Of a stretch of 64,000 nucleotides of DNA, positions 40,449 to 52,396 are shown piece by piece. The stretch's first letter is position 1. Each line of letters starts with the position of its first letter. The translations under genes and the position numbers were made by a program. Below the pieces are notes generated by a model. The model was not told the origin of the DNA. It made no database searches and was given only the letters and a program-made list of their open reading frames with translations. Source of the DNA: Pholiota molesta (taxonomy: Eukaryota > Basidiomycota > Agaricomycetes > Agaricales > Strophariaceae); assembly GCA_014925825.1 (NCBI GenBank), contig JACGCK010000055.1, positions 186,001 through 250,000 of the forward strand, read 5' to 3'.

Positions 40449-42478
40449 TGGCGGTGATCTTGAGGGCTTGCTGAACTTGCGCGGCGATGCCCACAACAAT
40501 TTCGTCCGCGCCGACTTTAGGCTTTTGCCGAAACCGACTGTACAGCCTGTCGTTGCACAACAAGCCACAACAACCCCATCAAATCAGTGCATCACTCCCA
40601 GACTCCGGTCGCTCTCTCTCTCTTTCTGTTAGCAAGCCTGGGCCCTGCTACCTCTCTCTTCGCTTTAATGATTCCAACTATAAGGGGGACACCCTCATAA
40701 AACACTTGATCCCTGCCTCACTGTAATCACCGCTTTCTGTCACTTGGATGCTGAACCATTCATCAATCTGTGTCAAATCTATGGCTCGCTTCATACCTTC
40801 GAACCCCATCTGGATTTCTTGCCTTTTCTGACCTGCGTCTGCGACTCCAAACCTAGGTTTCTTTCCATGTTTGAACTTGGTTTGAACCTGGTTCTGTTTA
40901 TTTTATCATCGCAAAAAACGATGTACCGCTGAACGGCATCTTTTCAATTTGGAAGTTCCGTTTAGATTTCATATATGTTTCTTCGGCTTCTTGTGTTCAA
41001 CAACACTCATGCGATTTATTTATGTTCTTCCAAAACTGTTAATGCATGCAAGCGCGGTAACATGCACGGCTGAACCATCAGGGAGAAATTGGCTTTTTTA
41101 TGAGCAAAACCATCATCCTGTTACGGAATGTATTCAATTAAATGTGGATATCTGGCCTACTATGACTCGTCCTTTTTGTCGCTATGGCTGCTCAATCTTC
41201 GCCACGTCTGCTCCTTTGCAACGGGGAATCTCAAATTTCGAAACGTCCGTAAAATAGACGGAGGATGAAGGCCTCAATTCGTTATATAATGGACAGAAGC
41301 GAATGTATCATTACAAGTGCATTCTTTTATTCACCTTGTACTTAATATCCGGGTTCAACATATGAACGCAGGGATCAAATAGGTGGCTCTAGGCGAATGT
41401 ATTTCCGAAGACAGAACCACAAAGAAGATACATCTTACGATATTTGACAGGGGTGAAAAAACTGAAGAAATGAGACCGTGCTTTAATTTGGCTTTCAGCG
41501 TCTCGAATTGAAGCAAGTTCAGGATCGAAGGTCTTGGAACGAAATTTGGAATTTAACATGTTCCATATATAATGAAGGGGGTAGCATGTGTGGTTCTAGG
41601 CTTTTGTAACAAGTGCCATCGAATTTACGGTCAAGGATCCAAGTGTTCAGGTGAAATGGATAGGGGGCGCTTCAGGTCCAAACGAGCCCTCTTCGCTCAT
41701 CCCCTCGCTGTTGTGTTTCTATGATTCAATGCCAATTACTTTCACTCCAAAAATGTTGATAATTGAAGCGCTCGCCTTCGGGAGGAAAACTCGCTGATGT
41801 CCAAGTCGCCATACGATGATGCAGCAACACCACTCGGCGCGTCCGGCAGGCGGCGGCAGTTGCCGGCCTGAAGTCGACAAACAAGGTTGACTCTTCCTCC
41901 GCCACCATGTGTCTTCCACTATCATCCTCCATTGAAAACATGGCCACTATCGATCTACAGTGCATCGATAACCCAGCATGTGTGCTTCAAGTGCTACCCC
42001 TCATAATCTACTATCTCTATAAACATCACTAGGCGACACTCGACACTCACGCTTCACTCCTGCGGAAATCGAGTCCTGCGAGGCAACAGACTGTCTCAAT
42101 CTTATTTCGAAGAACCGGATAATGGGTAGGATGAGAGTCTCAAGGTCATTCAGCCGTTTTTGAAACAACAAAGAACATCAGCTAGGTCGCAGTCACGGCT
42201 AACTAGCCTGGCATAAGTACTACTGGGTAATCTTTTGACACGTTGCCACCGCGCCATAATACATGCAGTAATCGGAACCTGGTGGTTAGAGGGAACTGTG
42301 GATGCTTCTGGCTTAGGGATGAAGTAACGCATTTTGCCTCTTTCTTTTCGCCCTCTTGTAATCGCAAATCTTGACTGGTTCTGCTACAATCTTCGGTACG
42401 TCCTGAACATTACTGTACCTCTGAAAAACTTCAAACCAACACATACTTACGAAACACAGCTGGTGAAATTTACAGAAA
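40449..42478. other. Intergenic, no gene recognised
   Basis: Holds the uL4 promoter region at its left end (pyrimidine-rich ctctctctctctttctgtt near 40612-40630, read on the plus strand). Beyond that only short frames without motifs. Confidence 0.45.
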
Positions 42479-43478
42479 ATGACTTCTACTACCTCGTTGG
42501 CTTTGTCCTCGTTGACGTCCGTCTCATCTGCTCCGACTGGCTCGATGCTCCCAGATGACCCCGCTGCCTCCCGAATTTCCTATCTTTCATACACAACGAC
42601 TAGTTGATAGCGTGCATCGTGCCGATGATTGCGCTCATGTACTTGCTCCTGCTTTCTTGGACATATCAATACTCGCAGAGGAATCCCAGACCGTTGAACA
42701 AAACGTCAGGGCTCTGGCTACAGAAATATGCTCCAGGTGCGATTCGAACTACAATTATGCTCCGCAGAATATCCGCTGAAAATGTTGATAGCTGTATATG
42801 TTTTCTCGTCCTAATAGCTTGGCGAGGTATGAATTTCGATGAAAGGAAAAATTTCGCATTATAATTTCGGCGTTAGGTGGCTATCACCAGCTGGCTCGTT
42901 CTTCAATACCGCTTCAATCACAACTACCCGAACGTATTATTCCGGACAGGAACCCGACTACTTCTGTCAGTGCTTCCCTCCAAATCTCTGCTGAGTGAAT
43001 TGCTGAAATGTGGTTTTAGCTTCGCGTCCTCTTGGACATCGCTCACAGGAGGCGCATATACGCTGCTTTTTATACATCCCAGCTGGTCTAAGCATCCGGT
43101 GTCGTCCATTGGTGCTCAGGCTATTTGGGTCTTCGTGACATGGTTATTCTGGGTCGTCGGTGCTGGCATCGTCAACTCGTCTGTCGCCAGCTTGCTGGAT
43201 CGACAAGTATGCGAAACCATCGTCTATTGCTCTCAGATACGGGGCCTAACTGGTAGGTTTCGAACCATCTACTTTGTTCTGATTCCGCGATGCTGAATTC
43301 GTTTGATACTCAGGTGTGGCTATCATAGAAATGTAAGCCTTGTTCTTTGATACAGTTTATAATACTGATCAATATTGTGCTTAGATTAACGTTGACGGCT
43401 GGAATGTCACTCATGTTATGGTTGGCCTGGCAGTCAGCACGATACTCCGTTGGACCTGTAGCCTTTCCCATGAACTGA
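42479..43478 (+). CDS. MARVEL-like four-helix membrane protein
   Basis: The C-terminal three exons are clear: VAITSWLVLQYRFNHNYPN, SFASSWTSLTGGAYTLLFI, HPVSSIGAQAIWVFVTWLFW then VVGAGIVNSSVASLL and CETIVYCSQIRGLTG, followed by VAIIEILTLTAGMSLML and a tail PVAFPMN. This is the pattern of agaricomycete MARVEL-like proteins: four helices, an aromatic-rich third helix and a conserved YC.Q...A region. The 5' part is not settled. ATG 42479 opens a Ser/Thr-rich frame that stops at 42601, and the first-helix text LIACIVPMIALMYLLLLSWTY is in another frame. A lost base or an unseen intron near 42590-42860 is likely. The function in membrane organisation is only inferred. Confidence 0.6.
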
Positions 43479-43698
43479 ACTTCCCTTGATGGGTTTCAGC
43501 GAATGCATATGCTTTATCGTTCTTCATTATTAAGTGATCTGGTTTTCCAATGGCAAGGTTTGATGCTAAGCATTGAATAGTTAATTGAAGATTATGGGTG
43601 ACTACTGAAACTCGGAACTCACAAAACGAACAAGACTTAAATACAAGTGGCATAACTTAGAATAAATAACACGGTCAAGATCTGCTACTTAATGTCTC

Positions 43699-45463
43699 CT
43701 ACGGTTCGTACATAACTAGAAAGGACGGACGAATAGCATCGTTGCTATATACAACGAGCTCGTCGTAGTTCAAGCTCCCTCCTTTCTCAGCCAAAACCTA
43801 ATCGTCCGACGTATATTTGAGATGCAATGGTGAGTTCTTGTCCGCAATTCAAAGTTACTTTACTCACCGAGTCGAAGCCGGCAGGTGGTGCAGTCAGCGA
43901 TGTGTTGTCCTGCAACAGTTTGCATCCTTTGCCCACCACGACCTTGTTCAAGAGAATGGCTTTGAGGTTGGATTTGCAGTCGTTATGCGAATAATCATTT
44001 GACCTAAAACATATAACTATCAGAACATCGAAAGATTTTCATAGTCTCCTTACTTTGAAGATGTGGACGATGTATAAATCCTTTTCCGAACCTATTGGAG
44101 GAAAAACTCAGCCCATCAAGATAAAACCACACCTCCGCGCACAACATACCTTCCCCACCCGGTTTTCTTCCCCCATAACGAGATATCGTACGACGTGCGG
44201 ATGATGCAACACAGAGAACAGTTGTTGCGGTGCAGAATTGAGTATGTCCTTTATCCCCTAATTGCAAACGCGACGTGTCCCATGCCAACGGCGGTTTTCG
44301 TTTCCTTCAGACCGGCCGCTGCTGGCAAACTGTCCACGCGCCTCGACGCCATCCCTTCAGTGATTCTGGTTCAGCGAAAGCGCATCAGGAGAAACAGGGG
44401 ATCGTCCTTACTTGTAGGTGTTGTATGCCGCAAGGGATACAGCGGGAATCTGGATCTTGTACACGCGTCTCACAGGTGGGCAAACTGTTCCGACGTGCCT
44501 CCATGATGCTTTGAATTGATCGCTTACTGTTTTCATTTTGTAAGCTAGTGCCCGAAATGTAGGAGATAATGAAAAGGCACGAACCGCTCTTGAACGTCAC
44601 ATGTCCTGCGGGACCTCTAGAATCATAGGCCCTTTGCTCTCCGCGTCGTCGATGCATGTCTGGTTGCAGAAGTGGGAATTCGCCATCTTGGGAGCTTGCA
44701 TACACATCAGACACAATGTTTCTCCGAGGCTAAGAAGTGAGGGGCCTGGGGGTGAACTGAGTGAACACGAGGATACGGCGTCGATCACGCACGTCTTGTG
44801 TGCCACGGAACAGTACTCGTGGCCGCCGACATGAGGTGGTTCTGGCACCCTGGCGCTTGGCATACGGCTCAAGAAGCAAAGTCAGATGGGAGACGGGGCC
44901 ATGAATGTGGGGCGTTGGTTACCATGCGCGGGAGGGCCTGCCGACGTCAGCCTTCGCTGGGGTCCGTGGGCGCTTCGCGCACACGCTTTGCTGCAATAGT
45001 CGTGCGTCTTCGTTCCATCCGAATATTTCGGTCGGTTGTGGCAGAACTGAATGAAAATATAGATGATCAAAGGAAAGGTTAAAGCCAATAACACCATGCT
45101 CACATTACAATTGGCGGGGTTCCCAGATCCCGCGCTCGATTGAGTGTATTACTGTTTGCTTTCTTGTTCGCGCATGTCTTGCTGCAGTAAGGGTGCGTCT
45201 TGGTTCCGTCGAAATGTTTTGGACGCAACTGACAGACTTCACAGAGGGCAACCGGGTTACTTGTAGCAGGACCAGCTGTGACAGTGCTGTTCGTGGTCGT
45301 GGTCGTATTATTTGTGCTCCCCGAAGGCTTGGGCGGTGACACTGGTAGGGGAGCAGATGGCGTACTGGTGTTTGTCGCAGCACCTGATGATATTACACTA
45401 GGCGGCGGTGGCGGCGAGATTTCTGTGCCAACGCAGTCGGAACATAGTGGCTGGCCAGTGTCC
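43699..45463 (-). CDS. PARP-like ADP-ribosyltransferase with N-terminal zinc modules (copy A)
   Basis: N-terminus: a Ser/Thr/Pro linker, then two near-identical Cys modules (CEVCQLRPKHFDGTKTHPYC, then FCHNRPKYSDGTKTHDYC, each followed by SKxCA). Next come CQAPGCQN with HEYCSVAH, and LCLMCMQAPKMANSHFCNQTC. Catalytic part: DQFKASWRHVGTVCPPVRRV, NENRRWHGTRRVCN (motif His), CCIIRTSYDISLWGKKTGWG, GKGIYTSSTSSK (motif Tyr) and LNYDELVVYSNDAIRPSF (motif Glu), i.e. the H-Y-E set of PARP enzymes. It would transfer ADP-ribose from NAD+ to an unknown target. Single bases appear missing near 44840, 44261, 44210 and 44080; the last two exons are clean. The first exon was not found, so the 5' end is approximate. 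Confidence 0.75.
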
Positions 45464-45775
45464 CTAACAGTGACAAGGCAAGCGGATATGAGAAGTCATC
45501 GGAGACTATGAGCGGGGAGTCCCTTGACTTCGAATGCTTGGTTATCTGGGAGAGAGCAAGAATCAAAGGGTGAATGCATTTTTAAGCATATTTTGAAACC
45601 CGTCCCATCGATATTGTGTTAACAACATGTATCGTTTCAACAGCTAGGTTAACAGCGCTGACAACGAGGCAGCTGTGCGGACCCCACGAGGCAGCCACGC
45701 AATCTGCAACGATCCTGATATCAATGCCAATGCGACTGGTCTTGTTTTCATTCCTCAAATCCGCACCTCGATACC
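45464..45775. promoter_or_regulatory. Divergent intergenic region between PARP-like copies A and B
   Basis: About 300 bases separate the first supported exon of the minus-strand copy A from the first candidate ATG of the plus-strand copy B. This is a probable shared promoter region, though copy A may have a further 5' exon inside it. No TATA box stands out. Confidence 0.35.
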
Positions 45776-46991
45776 ATGGCCTCAATAGTCAGAAATGTTG
45801 TTCACTGGGGCTCCAATAATCGCTCCAAGACTCCCGTTATTCCTCAATCGATCTCTGCGAGGTATCTATTCAGCTATGCTAACCAATTCCAACAATAATA
45901 TTTACACTTCCGTTCTCTTTAGATCTGTGGCAAGAAGCCGAAATTCGTAGAGAACGGTCATCAACACCCGTATTGTAGCAGAAGCTGCGCAAGAAATGGG
46001 TCAGGACCCAGTCCGGCTGCCTGTATGCTTCGTGGATGTCGCGCGACAGGGAAACCTGCTTTCGCAAACTTCTGCTCAGAGGCTCATGCTAAGTGAGACT
46101 TCTCTTAAGCATTTTTCCAAGTTGATTAACTTTGTATCTAAGGGAAGGCGTGAGGTTGGCCCAAGTAGAAGGGTGCGATCTTTGTAGGACTCAACCACGT
46201 ACAGTGGGCACGTTATGTATCACCTGTGATCGTCGGGTTTGTGCAGAGCCTCAAATGCGAGAGTTGAGCTCGGACGGAAAAGCTTCAAAAGTTGTAAGTG
46301 AGCACTTTGATTCAATCAACGACATACTGACCCTCTGTATAGTACGCACTCAATTCATGAGCGAATGGGACTCCAGAAGACAGCCCCCTCGTTTGAGAAG
46401 GTTTACGAAATTATCCTACCTCGTGATGTGCGTGTGCGCCACGATAAATACAGGTGCGGTTCATCCAACCAATTTGCCATTCACTATTTATTGAAAATCT
46501 AAATAGGACTGCAAATCCGACCTCCGAAGAAGTGCGAAGTTTTCATAGTTCACAATGATCTGTGATCTTGGTACCAAGGGACCCATACCTTGTAACTTCA
46601 AATCGTGTGGCATCTGCTGCATTGTCAGGTCAAGCTTTCCTCGCTCGCATTTGGAGCAACTATAACAATGGAAGGTAATAGCATGACATTCCCTCGCATT
46701 GTTCGACAGACTCTTTGACACAGCTTCACTAGATTTGGAGAGGGGATCTATTCTTCCCGGAATCCAGCGCTAGCCGATCGCTTCTCGACGTCTTGCACAT
46801 CTTCGCCATATCGTGTCATGATCGCTTGTGATGCAACTGTTCCAGTCAATGATGTACGTTTTAGTTCTCGGTGCTGGAAGACGTCTCTAATTATCCACAT
46901 ATCTGTGTCTCAGTCTGCAGAAGAAGAATCTCTCTTCGTCCCAATCGCGGACGCCATCCTGCCTGTATATGTCATCATGTACTCAACCTGA
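45776..46991 (+). CDS. PARP-like protein with one zinc module and altered catalytic site (copy B)
   Basis: Reads LCEICGKKPKFVENGHQHPY then CSRSCARNG, a module CMLRGCRAT...FANFCSEAHAK, GCDLCRTQPRTVGTLCITC, then a PARP core: FEKVYEIILPRDVRVRHDKY, RSFHSS, CDLGTKGPIPCNFKSCGICC with IVRSSFP, TRFGEGIYSSRNP and SLFVPIADAILPVYVIMY. The motif His and Tyr are present. At the third position, Glu of copies A and C (ELVVY..DAI) is replaced by Ser (SLFVP..DAI), so catalysis is doubtful. The frame slips by one base near 46385 and after SFHSSQ near 46552. The candidate ATG 45776 is one base out of phase with the zinc module. It may be a pseudogene or an inactive ADP-ribose reader. Confidence 0.6.
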
Positions 46992-47088
46992 TATTGGCAT
47001 ATGGTCACAGTCATCTTGAAATAACGATTTAAATTATAATAATACATGTATATTAAATTCTGTAATATTAGTAGACACATCCATATGA

Positions 47089-48113
47089 TTACGCCGCTAG
47101 CGGTGTCTTGAACAAATTCGCAATCACAGATCGAATCTTGGACTTCGAGTCAGGTGGCTTGTCTCCATAGACCACCAGAAATGCTGGTCGTATTGCGTCG
47201 TTGTGGTATACGACGGTCTCTTCGTAGTTCAAGTCTACGCCAGGTTCCCCTATTACCTTGAAAAAGAGTTAAAAGCGGTCAAAGACTAAGAAATACGGAA
47301 CATACTGAATGATATCCAGGCGGAGGCTCTGTCAATCCTGTAGAATTCTGCTTCGTTTGTGAGGGTTCCCACAATGACTCGACTGACGAGAAGAACCCTA
47401 AGCGTTGAGGATTCTCGCCGCTAATGTGTAATCGTCGGCCTCTGATTTTTTCAACGCGATGAGCCGCAGTAAATCGAGGGAGGCGAGTGACATTTCTTAC
47501 TGGAGGAGCAGGCACTCGTATAAATTCCTTTCCCAAAACGACGAAACTTATGCTTGACCTTGAGTATAATTTGAATGACTGTTAGTGGAGAAGAAGTGTA
47601 ACACTCACCACACCTCTCTACGTCGAAAGAGTTGCGAATTATGGAGCAAAGTGGCATCTCGAAAGGATGCAAAGTCGAACCCGACTCAGGTCTTCGGCTA
47701 AGCGACAATACCGATTGTTCCGTGAAAAAGGAACTGTTCATTGGCAGGATTTTTGGTTCGACTGAGCAGGGGAGGGGAGGAGGTGACTAAAGCCTATGAT
47801 ATTATTAGTTCGTTAGTCCGGACATGAAAATATAGACAGACCTGTATTTATGATAAGGCTTCAAATTGGAATCTGCGGAAAGTATCTTGAAGATGCCATG
47901 GATCTTCGGCTTCGCTTTTTTGGATGTTTCCAACCCTTAGAAAACAATTTCTCAACTATTGACGCTGTGAGTAGAACCAATTTGTTTGTGGAAGATAGCT
48001 TACTGGTAGAGTAATGAGCGTCCCCAGAGGAAAGCAATCTTAATCTCCTTGATTTCCGTATCCTTGTTATCGGGATGATTAAAACTGAATTCGTCGATAA
48101 AAGAAGCCGACAT
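47089..48113 (-). CDS. PARP-like protein without zinc modules (copy C)
   Basis: Starts MSASFIDEFSFNHPDNKDTE, then VEKLFSKGWKHP, KPKIHGIFKILSADSNLKPY (the segment before the PARP core), LCSIIRNSFDVE, RFGKGIYTSACSSSK (motif Tyr), RVLLVSRVIVG, GLTEPPPGYHS and VIGEPGVDLNYEETVVYHND then AIRPAFLVVY (motif Glu). The N-terminal Cys modules of copies A and B are absent. I could not place the motif-His exon around 47745-47840. Frame slips near 47925, in the exon 47520-47320 and probably at the first junction make this either decayed or poorly assembled. Its 3' end faces that of copy B, 97 bases away. Confidence 0.6.
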
Positions 48114-48787
48114 ATGGACTCAAACTGAAGGGGTAGGTGGAGTAGTTAGAGGACATGATTATTCTTTATTTAATTGCCCGTAAAAGCTGTGGCCACATTG
48201 CAGGCCTGATGAGAGAGGCGCATATGAAGAGGGGGAACACGCGTTCACCGCATGCGTGTTTCGCCTCAGTATATGATGGTATAGTATGTAGTTGTAGCAT
48301 AATATTTTACGACACTGCCACGGTTGATCATCTTAGGTTCATTTTATACATCGTAAATAGCAGGGTGGCCGATTACCTAGTTGAAGTTATCAGAGTGCCT
48401 AGCGCTACTCAGCAGAGCGAAAGGAACTTAAGCGCCAAGGTTATTTTTAGGCGCCCTACGGCAATCACCGGCCGACTCGAACAGCCACGCCCAAGTTGCG
48501 TGTTCAAACGTTCAATGCTTCAGTCGCAAGGAGATGGTTTGCGAGATCCTGGAGGAATCAGCGCCCAGACATCATGCGTGCGTGAAACGTTTGAGCTGCT
48601 CCCCGCCATCAGATCAACACGGGTTTATCAGTGAGCAAATATTAACGGCCTGGACGGGTAAGGCGACACGTTCAAATTATCTGACTACATATTATATATT
48701 ATCTATCGAAGTAAGTAAGCACTATATAATTAGTATACTATTTATCACAAATATTAAATAAATCAGGTCCCATTGTTCGTCATGCAT
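48114..48787. other. Intergenic, AT-rich in its second half
   Basis: No gene recognised. Separates the 5' end of PARP-like copy C from the 3' end of the P450. Confidence 0.45.
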
Positions 48788-50949
48788 TTATGGCTGGCTC
48801 GCATCAGTATTCTTCTTTTCTAGAATTAAGTCTCGTGCGACCGCCGACCTGGGCTTAATAGAGCACTTGAAATGACTCTTGTGGCTGTTCAAAAGTACAA
48901 TAAGGCGTTGAAATAAAGTATTTTAGCGTTTGAAACTCACAGTAAAGCACCATAATCGGTGTAATTGTCCTGAATTCTATTTCATTGCCAAGCGAATCTT
49001 TTGCTTTTTCGATGTCGAAACTAGCAAGTATTGATGTTATCATCATCCAGACCTGGTCAGAATTTGTGAGATACTGTGGTAGAGAGATGGTAGAGAATAC
49101 TGACAATAGATGTCGCGACGTGTTTTCCAACGCAAATTCTAATAATGCCAAATGAATATTCTAGACTATCCAATGACTCTCAGAAACACACCTCCGCCCG
49201 AAACCAAATGCCAGAATGTGGTCGTCGTCGTTAAGTTCCCCATCCTTATTAAAAAATCGCTCTGGCTTGAACGCGTTAGGGTCGGGATAACGATCTTCAT
49301 CGTGAGTCATTGCCCTATGCATAACAGACTGGTCAGTCCGCATTCATTCTCGAGTAGAAAGAACAATCCAACCATATATTGCCAATAACAGAAGTGCCTA
49401 TTTTCAGTCTTAGTAAACCTTAGAGGGCAACGGATTATGAGTTGCTCACCTTTAGGGATAAAATAGCCTTTGTATTCGTCATCTTCAGTCAGCCTGTGAG
49501 GGAGGCCCAGAGGAACGGGTGGCATCCACCGCATGAGTTCCCGGTACAGAGCCTCTAAATATGGAAGTGATGGTCGATCCTGGAAGTCAGGAAGACGTGT
49601 CCCTCCAGTGATGTGATCAATTTCTGCTTGCGCTTTTTTCTGAATCTCAGGGTGGATAGCCATGAGGTAGAGAAAAGTTAATCCCATAGATATCGTCTGA
49701 CGAGGCTGTGAGAACTTTGCTACATAGACAAGAGGAATGTTCAATTCTTACCGTATCAGATGCACCTGAGTCAAAGCAGCGATTAGAATTGTTTACGCGT
49801 ACCGGTGTAAGAAATGCTGGCTTACCGACGTAGATAGAGTATGCTATATCACTTATCATTCTTTCGTCCTCTGGCGAAGCATTTTTTCCGCCTTTTGTCT
49901 CCAAGAAGTTCGAGACCAGCGATGGCACACTCGTTCCTTCCGCCTGTTTTGTTATTTTAATATACAGCAGTAAAGTATGAGCATTGAATCCCATTACCAT
50001 TCTTTTCTTGACCCAATCAAATGGACTTTGTATTAAATAATCAGTCAATTTTTTGACTTCTTCTGCGGTTCTCCTGGAAGATGCGCCAGGGAACCATTTT
50101 GGAACATGCCGAAGGACAGGAAGACGTTCATGAGGCTTGCTCCTGGAAGAAGCAAACTAGCTCCCATGAGGAGACTCTCATCGCCAATTCAACCCATTGT
50201 CATCGAGTGAGTTCACGTCGTAGCCATACATCGAAGTCAAAAGAAGAGAAGTGGAAAACCTTGTATTATATAGTCATTGTATTTGAGCTAAACAAGAGGT
50301 ATATCGAGCACATACGTTTTATTGTGCTCTTCGAACCTTTCTGGGCTAGCGAGAAGACCTTGCAGCAGCTGGGACACCTTTGACTTGATGATTGGTTGAT
50401 AGTCTACCGCTGCTCTCGCATTGAAATTCTGTTGACAAATTTTTCGATGGACTCTCCACTTGTCTCCATATTGCAGAAGACCAATATTGTGGTCCCAGCC
50501 CATCCTAGGACTAATTGAATATCTTAAAGGCACATTGCGATCGACGGTGTACTCACAGCTCCATGATTGGAACCACTTGTCTGTCGGAATAAATTCGACT
50601 TCGACGATCGAAGAGCTCCTCTGCATCTTCGAGTTTGTTCATGACGAGATGTGGTTGCCAAGGGTGCTTGCGAAGAGAATGTCACCTGTCGTCGCCTCGC
50701 GTTAGCTCTCCGACTACACAGAAGAAGAAGAAGCTTGATATGCACTGTTATATTTTTCTCCCCACTCCACAAAACTCGTGCAGCGCGCTTGGATGGAATG
50801 TCGAAAAGATTTCCAATTATTGGTTTTGGTGTTGGTCCGGGTGCATAAGGTCCGTTTTGAAGTCTTCGTCTTGAAAACTTCAGGACCATTATGGCAACTC
50901 CTGCTAGTAGAAGGGAAGCAAGAAGGGAGAGTGATGTAGTATATTCCAT
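48788..50949 (-). CDS. Cytochrome P450 monooxygenase (fungal, membrane-bound)
   Basis: N-terminal membrane anchor MEYTTSLSLLASLLLAGVAI, then GPTPKPIIGNLFDIPSK, SDILFASTLGN, MGWDHNIGLLQYGDKWRVHR (helix C WxxxR), SFLETKGGKNASPEDERM-like text, the I-helix GASDT, LTFLYLMAIHPEIQKKAQ, K-helix RELMRWMPPVPLG with ExxR as ELMR, PERF as FKPERFFN, and the heme loop FGFGRRICVGKHVA with its cysteine. At least twelve short exons. It would oxidise a small hydrophobic substrate at the ER membrane using a reductase; the substrate is unknown. Bases appear missing near 50770 and 50650 and probably at the last junction near 48905. The tail CSIKPRSAVARDLILE is normal for the family. Confidence 0.85.
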
Positions 50950-51028
50950 TAGAGCTAGTGAAGTGATATTGTAGAAGAGCTGAAAGGTGAATTAAATGAT
51001 GGAGGTTTAGAGTGGATCTCCGTTGACT

Positions 51029-51035
51029 CTTTATA
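51029..51035 (-). promoter_or_regulatory. TATA box of the P450 gene
   Basis: Minus-strand TATAAAG lies 80 bases upstream of the ATG at 50949. Confidence 0.6.
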
Positions 51036-52396
51036 CTATCGCCCATGGACCGGGTAACTGTAGGCTCGATGTCAGTCGCGCGAGCCCGTTATGTCTGGAG
51101 CACATAGATGGAGAATATTCTCACTAAAATCAGTGCAGGCCACCGCTGTTGTAAGCTCAAAATGAAGGTCTTCATTTTCATGGGGTTATATCCTTACTTG
51201 GCAGTCTTGATACTATTTGGAGAAGTTTCAACTATGGTAAAACGTGGCAAACGTGATCGATATCACTGCCACAGCATCTATCGGTATCCCAGAACCATTC
51301 TCCGAGATTCTGTTTTAAGAGTTTTGTAGGTTGGTCATATGTTTTGAAATTTCCCCGCCTCCATAATCGGTTTTCTAAGCAGATAGACATATCACCCAAG
51401 GGAGCTACATCACGGCGTTAAGTACCTCGAAAGCTTTCATCGAGCTTGACGTCATTACCACGTATTACTTACCAAAGGCATGAAATATGACTGGCTCAAC
51501 AACGTTACACGCCTGGTTCTGTGGTGACAAAATATCATGAGCTCTACTTCCTTTGGGGTAACGAGTCTTCGAGTGCAGGCCCGCAGGGAATATCCGTCGA
51601 ATGTTGGGTGAGGATCGCCGCTGTCACGATATATCAAGCATCTTGTTCCAAGCATCTGCAACGGAACCGCAATGGGTGGGCTGTGGTGACTTTTGCGGGG
51701 CTTTGTTCGTAAAGACGGGCTGCGTGCGAGACATTGTCCCGCACTCGACCGAACTTTCAATGGTAGGCGGCAAGAGATGCTTGCTCTCCGGCTTACACAG
51801 ACCGACAACATTATAACGCAGACCGTATGTTGAAGCGCTTGAGCGGCGGTGTCGGGTGTCGGATAGAATCTAGGTTTAATACAAGTGCGAATGAAATGAT
51901 GTACAGGAAACATCCAGGATCCGTTTAGAGAAAGGTTCCCGACGCCCGTAATCTGAGCAATGATTTATGATCTTGACCTGTATGACTCGGGAACAAGGGG
52001 CCGTGTCGACTCGTCATCATGTTCTGATAAATCACGAGGTCATTATCGTCACCATTGCACCAACACTGGCAACGGTGACGGCGGCGATGCTTGCCAAATA
52101 CCCATGAGGCTAAGTTAACGGCGTTGGCCTCGAGGCCAGTATGTTCCTACCGCATTTCGTGATGCACTCTCCTGCTATGCTGATGTCCACATCATATCGC
52201 TGACTGCACGTTGGAAAATCGAGATAATCAACTCAGAAACGTTTCCAGCGTGAGGCTTTGGCAGCTCATTCATACTTGCGACGGCAGTGCCTGGGAAGTC
52301 ACTTCTGCCACAGCACAGCACGAGCTTCTGCTGAAAGAAACTGCTACAGCCTATATTTCGCATCTTCCGCGTCTTTCATACTCTCTGCTGGCAACT
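51036..52396. other. Divergent intergenic region between P450 and NADAR genes
   Basis: No gene supported. A 152-codon minus-strand frame at 51455-51913 lacks motifs, a promoter or paralogues and was not called. Confidence 0.45.

Noticed and set aside
51455..51913. Minus-strand frame of 152 codons
   Set aside because: No motif, paralogue, promoter or intron support; composition is unlike the real genes nearby.
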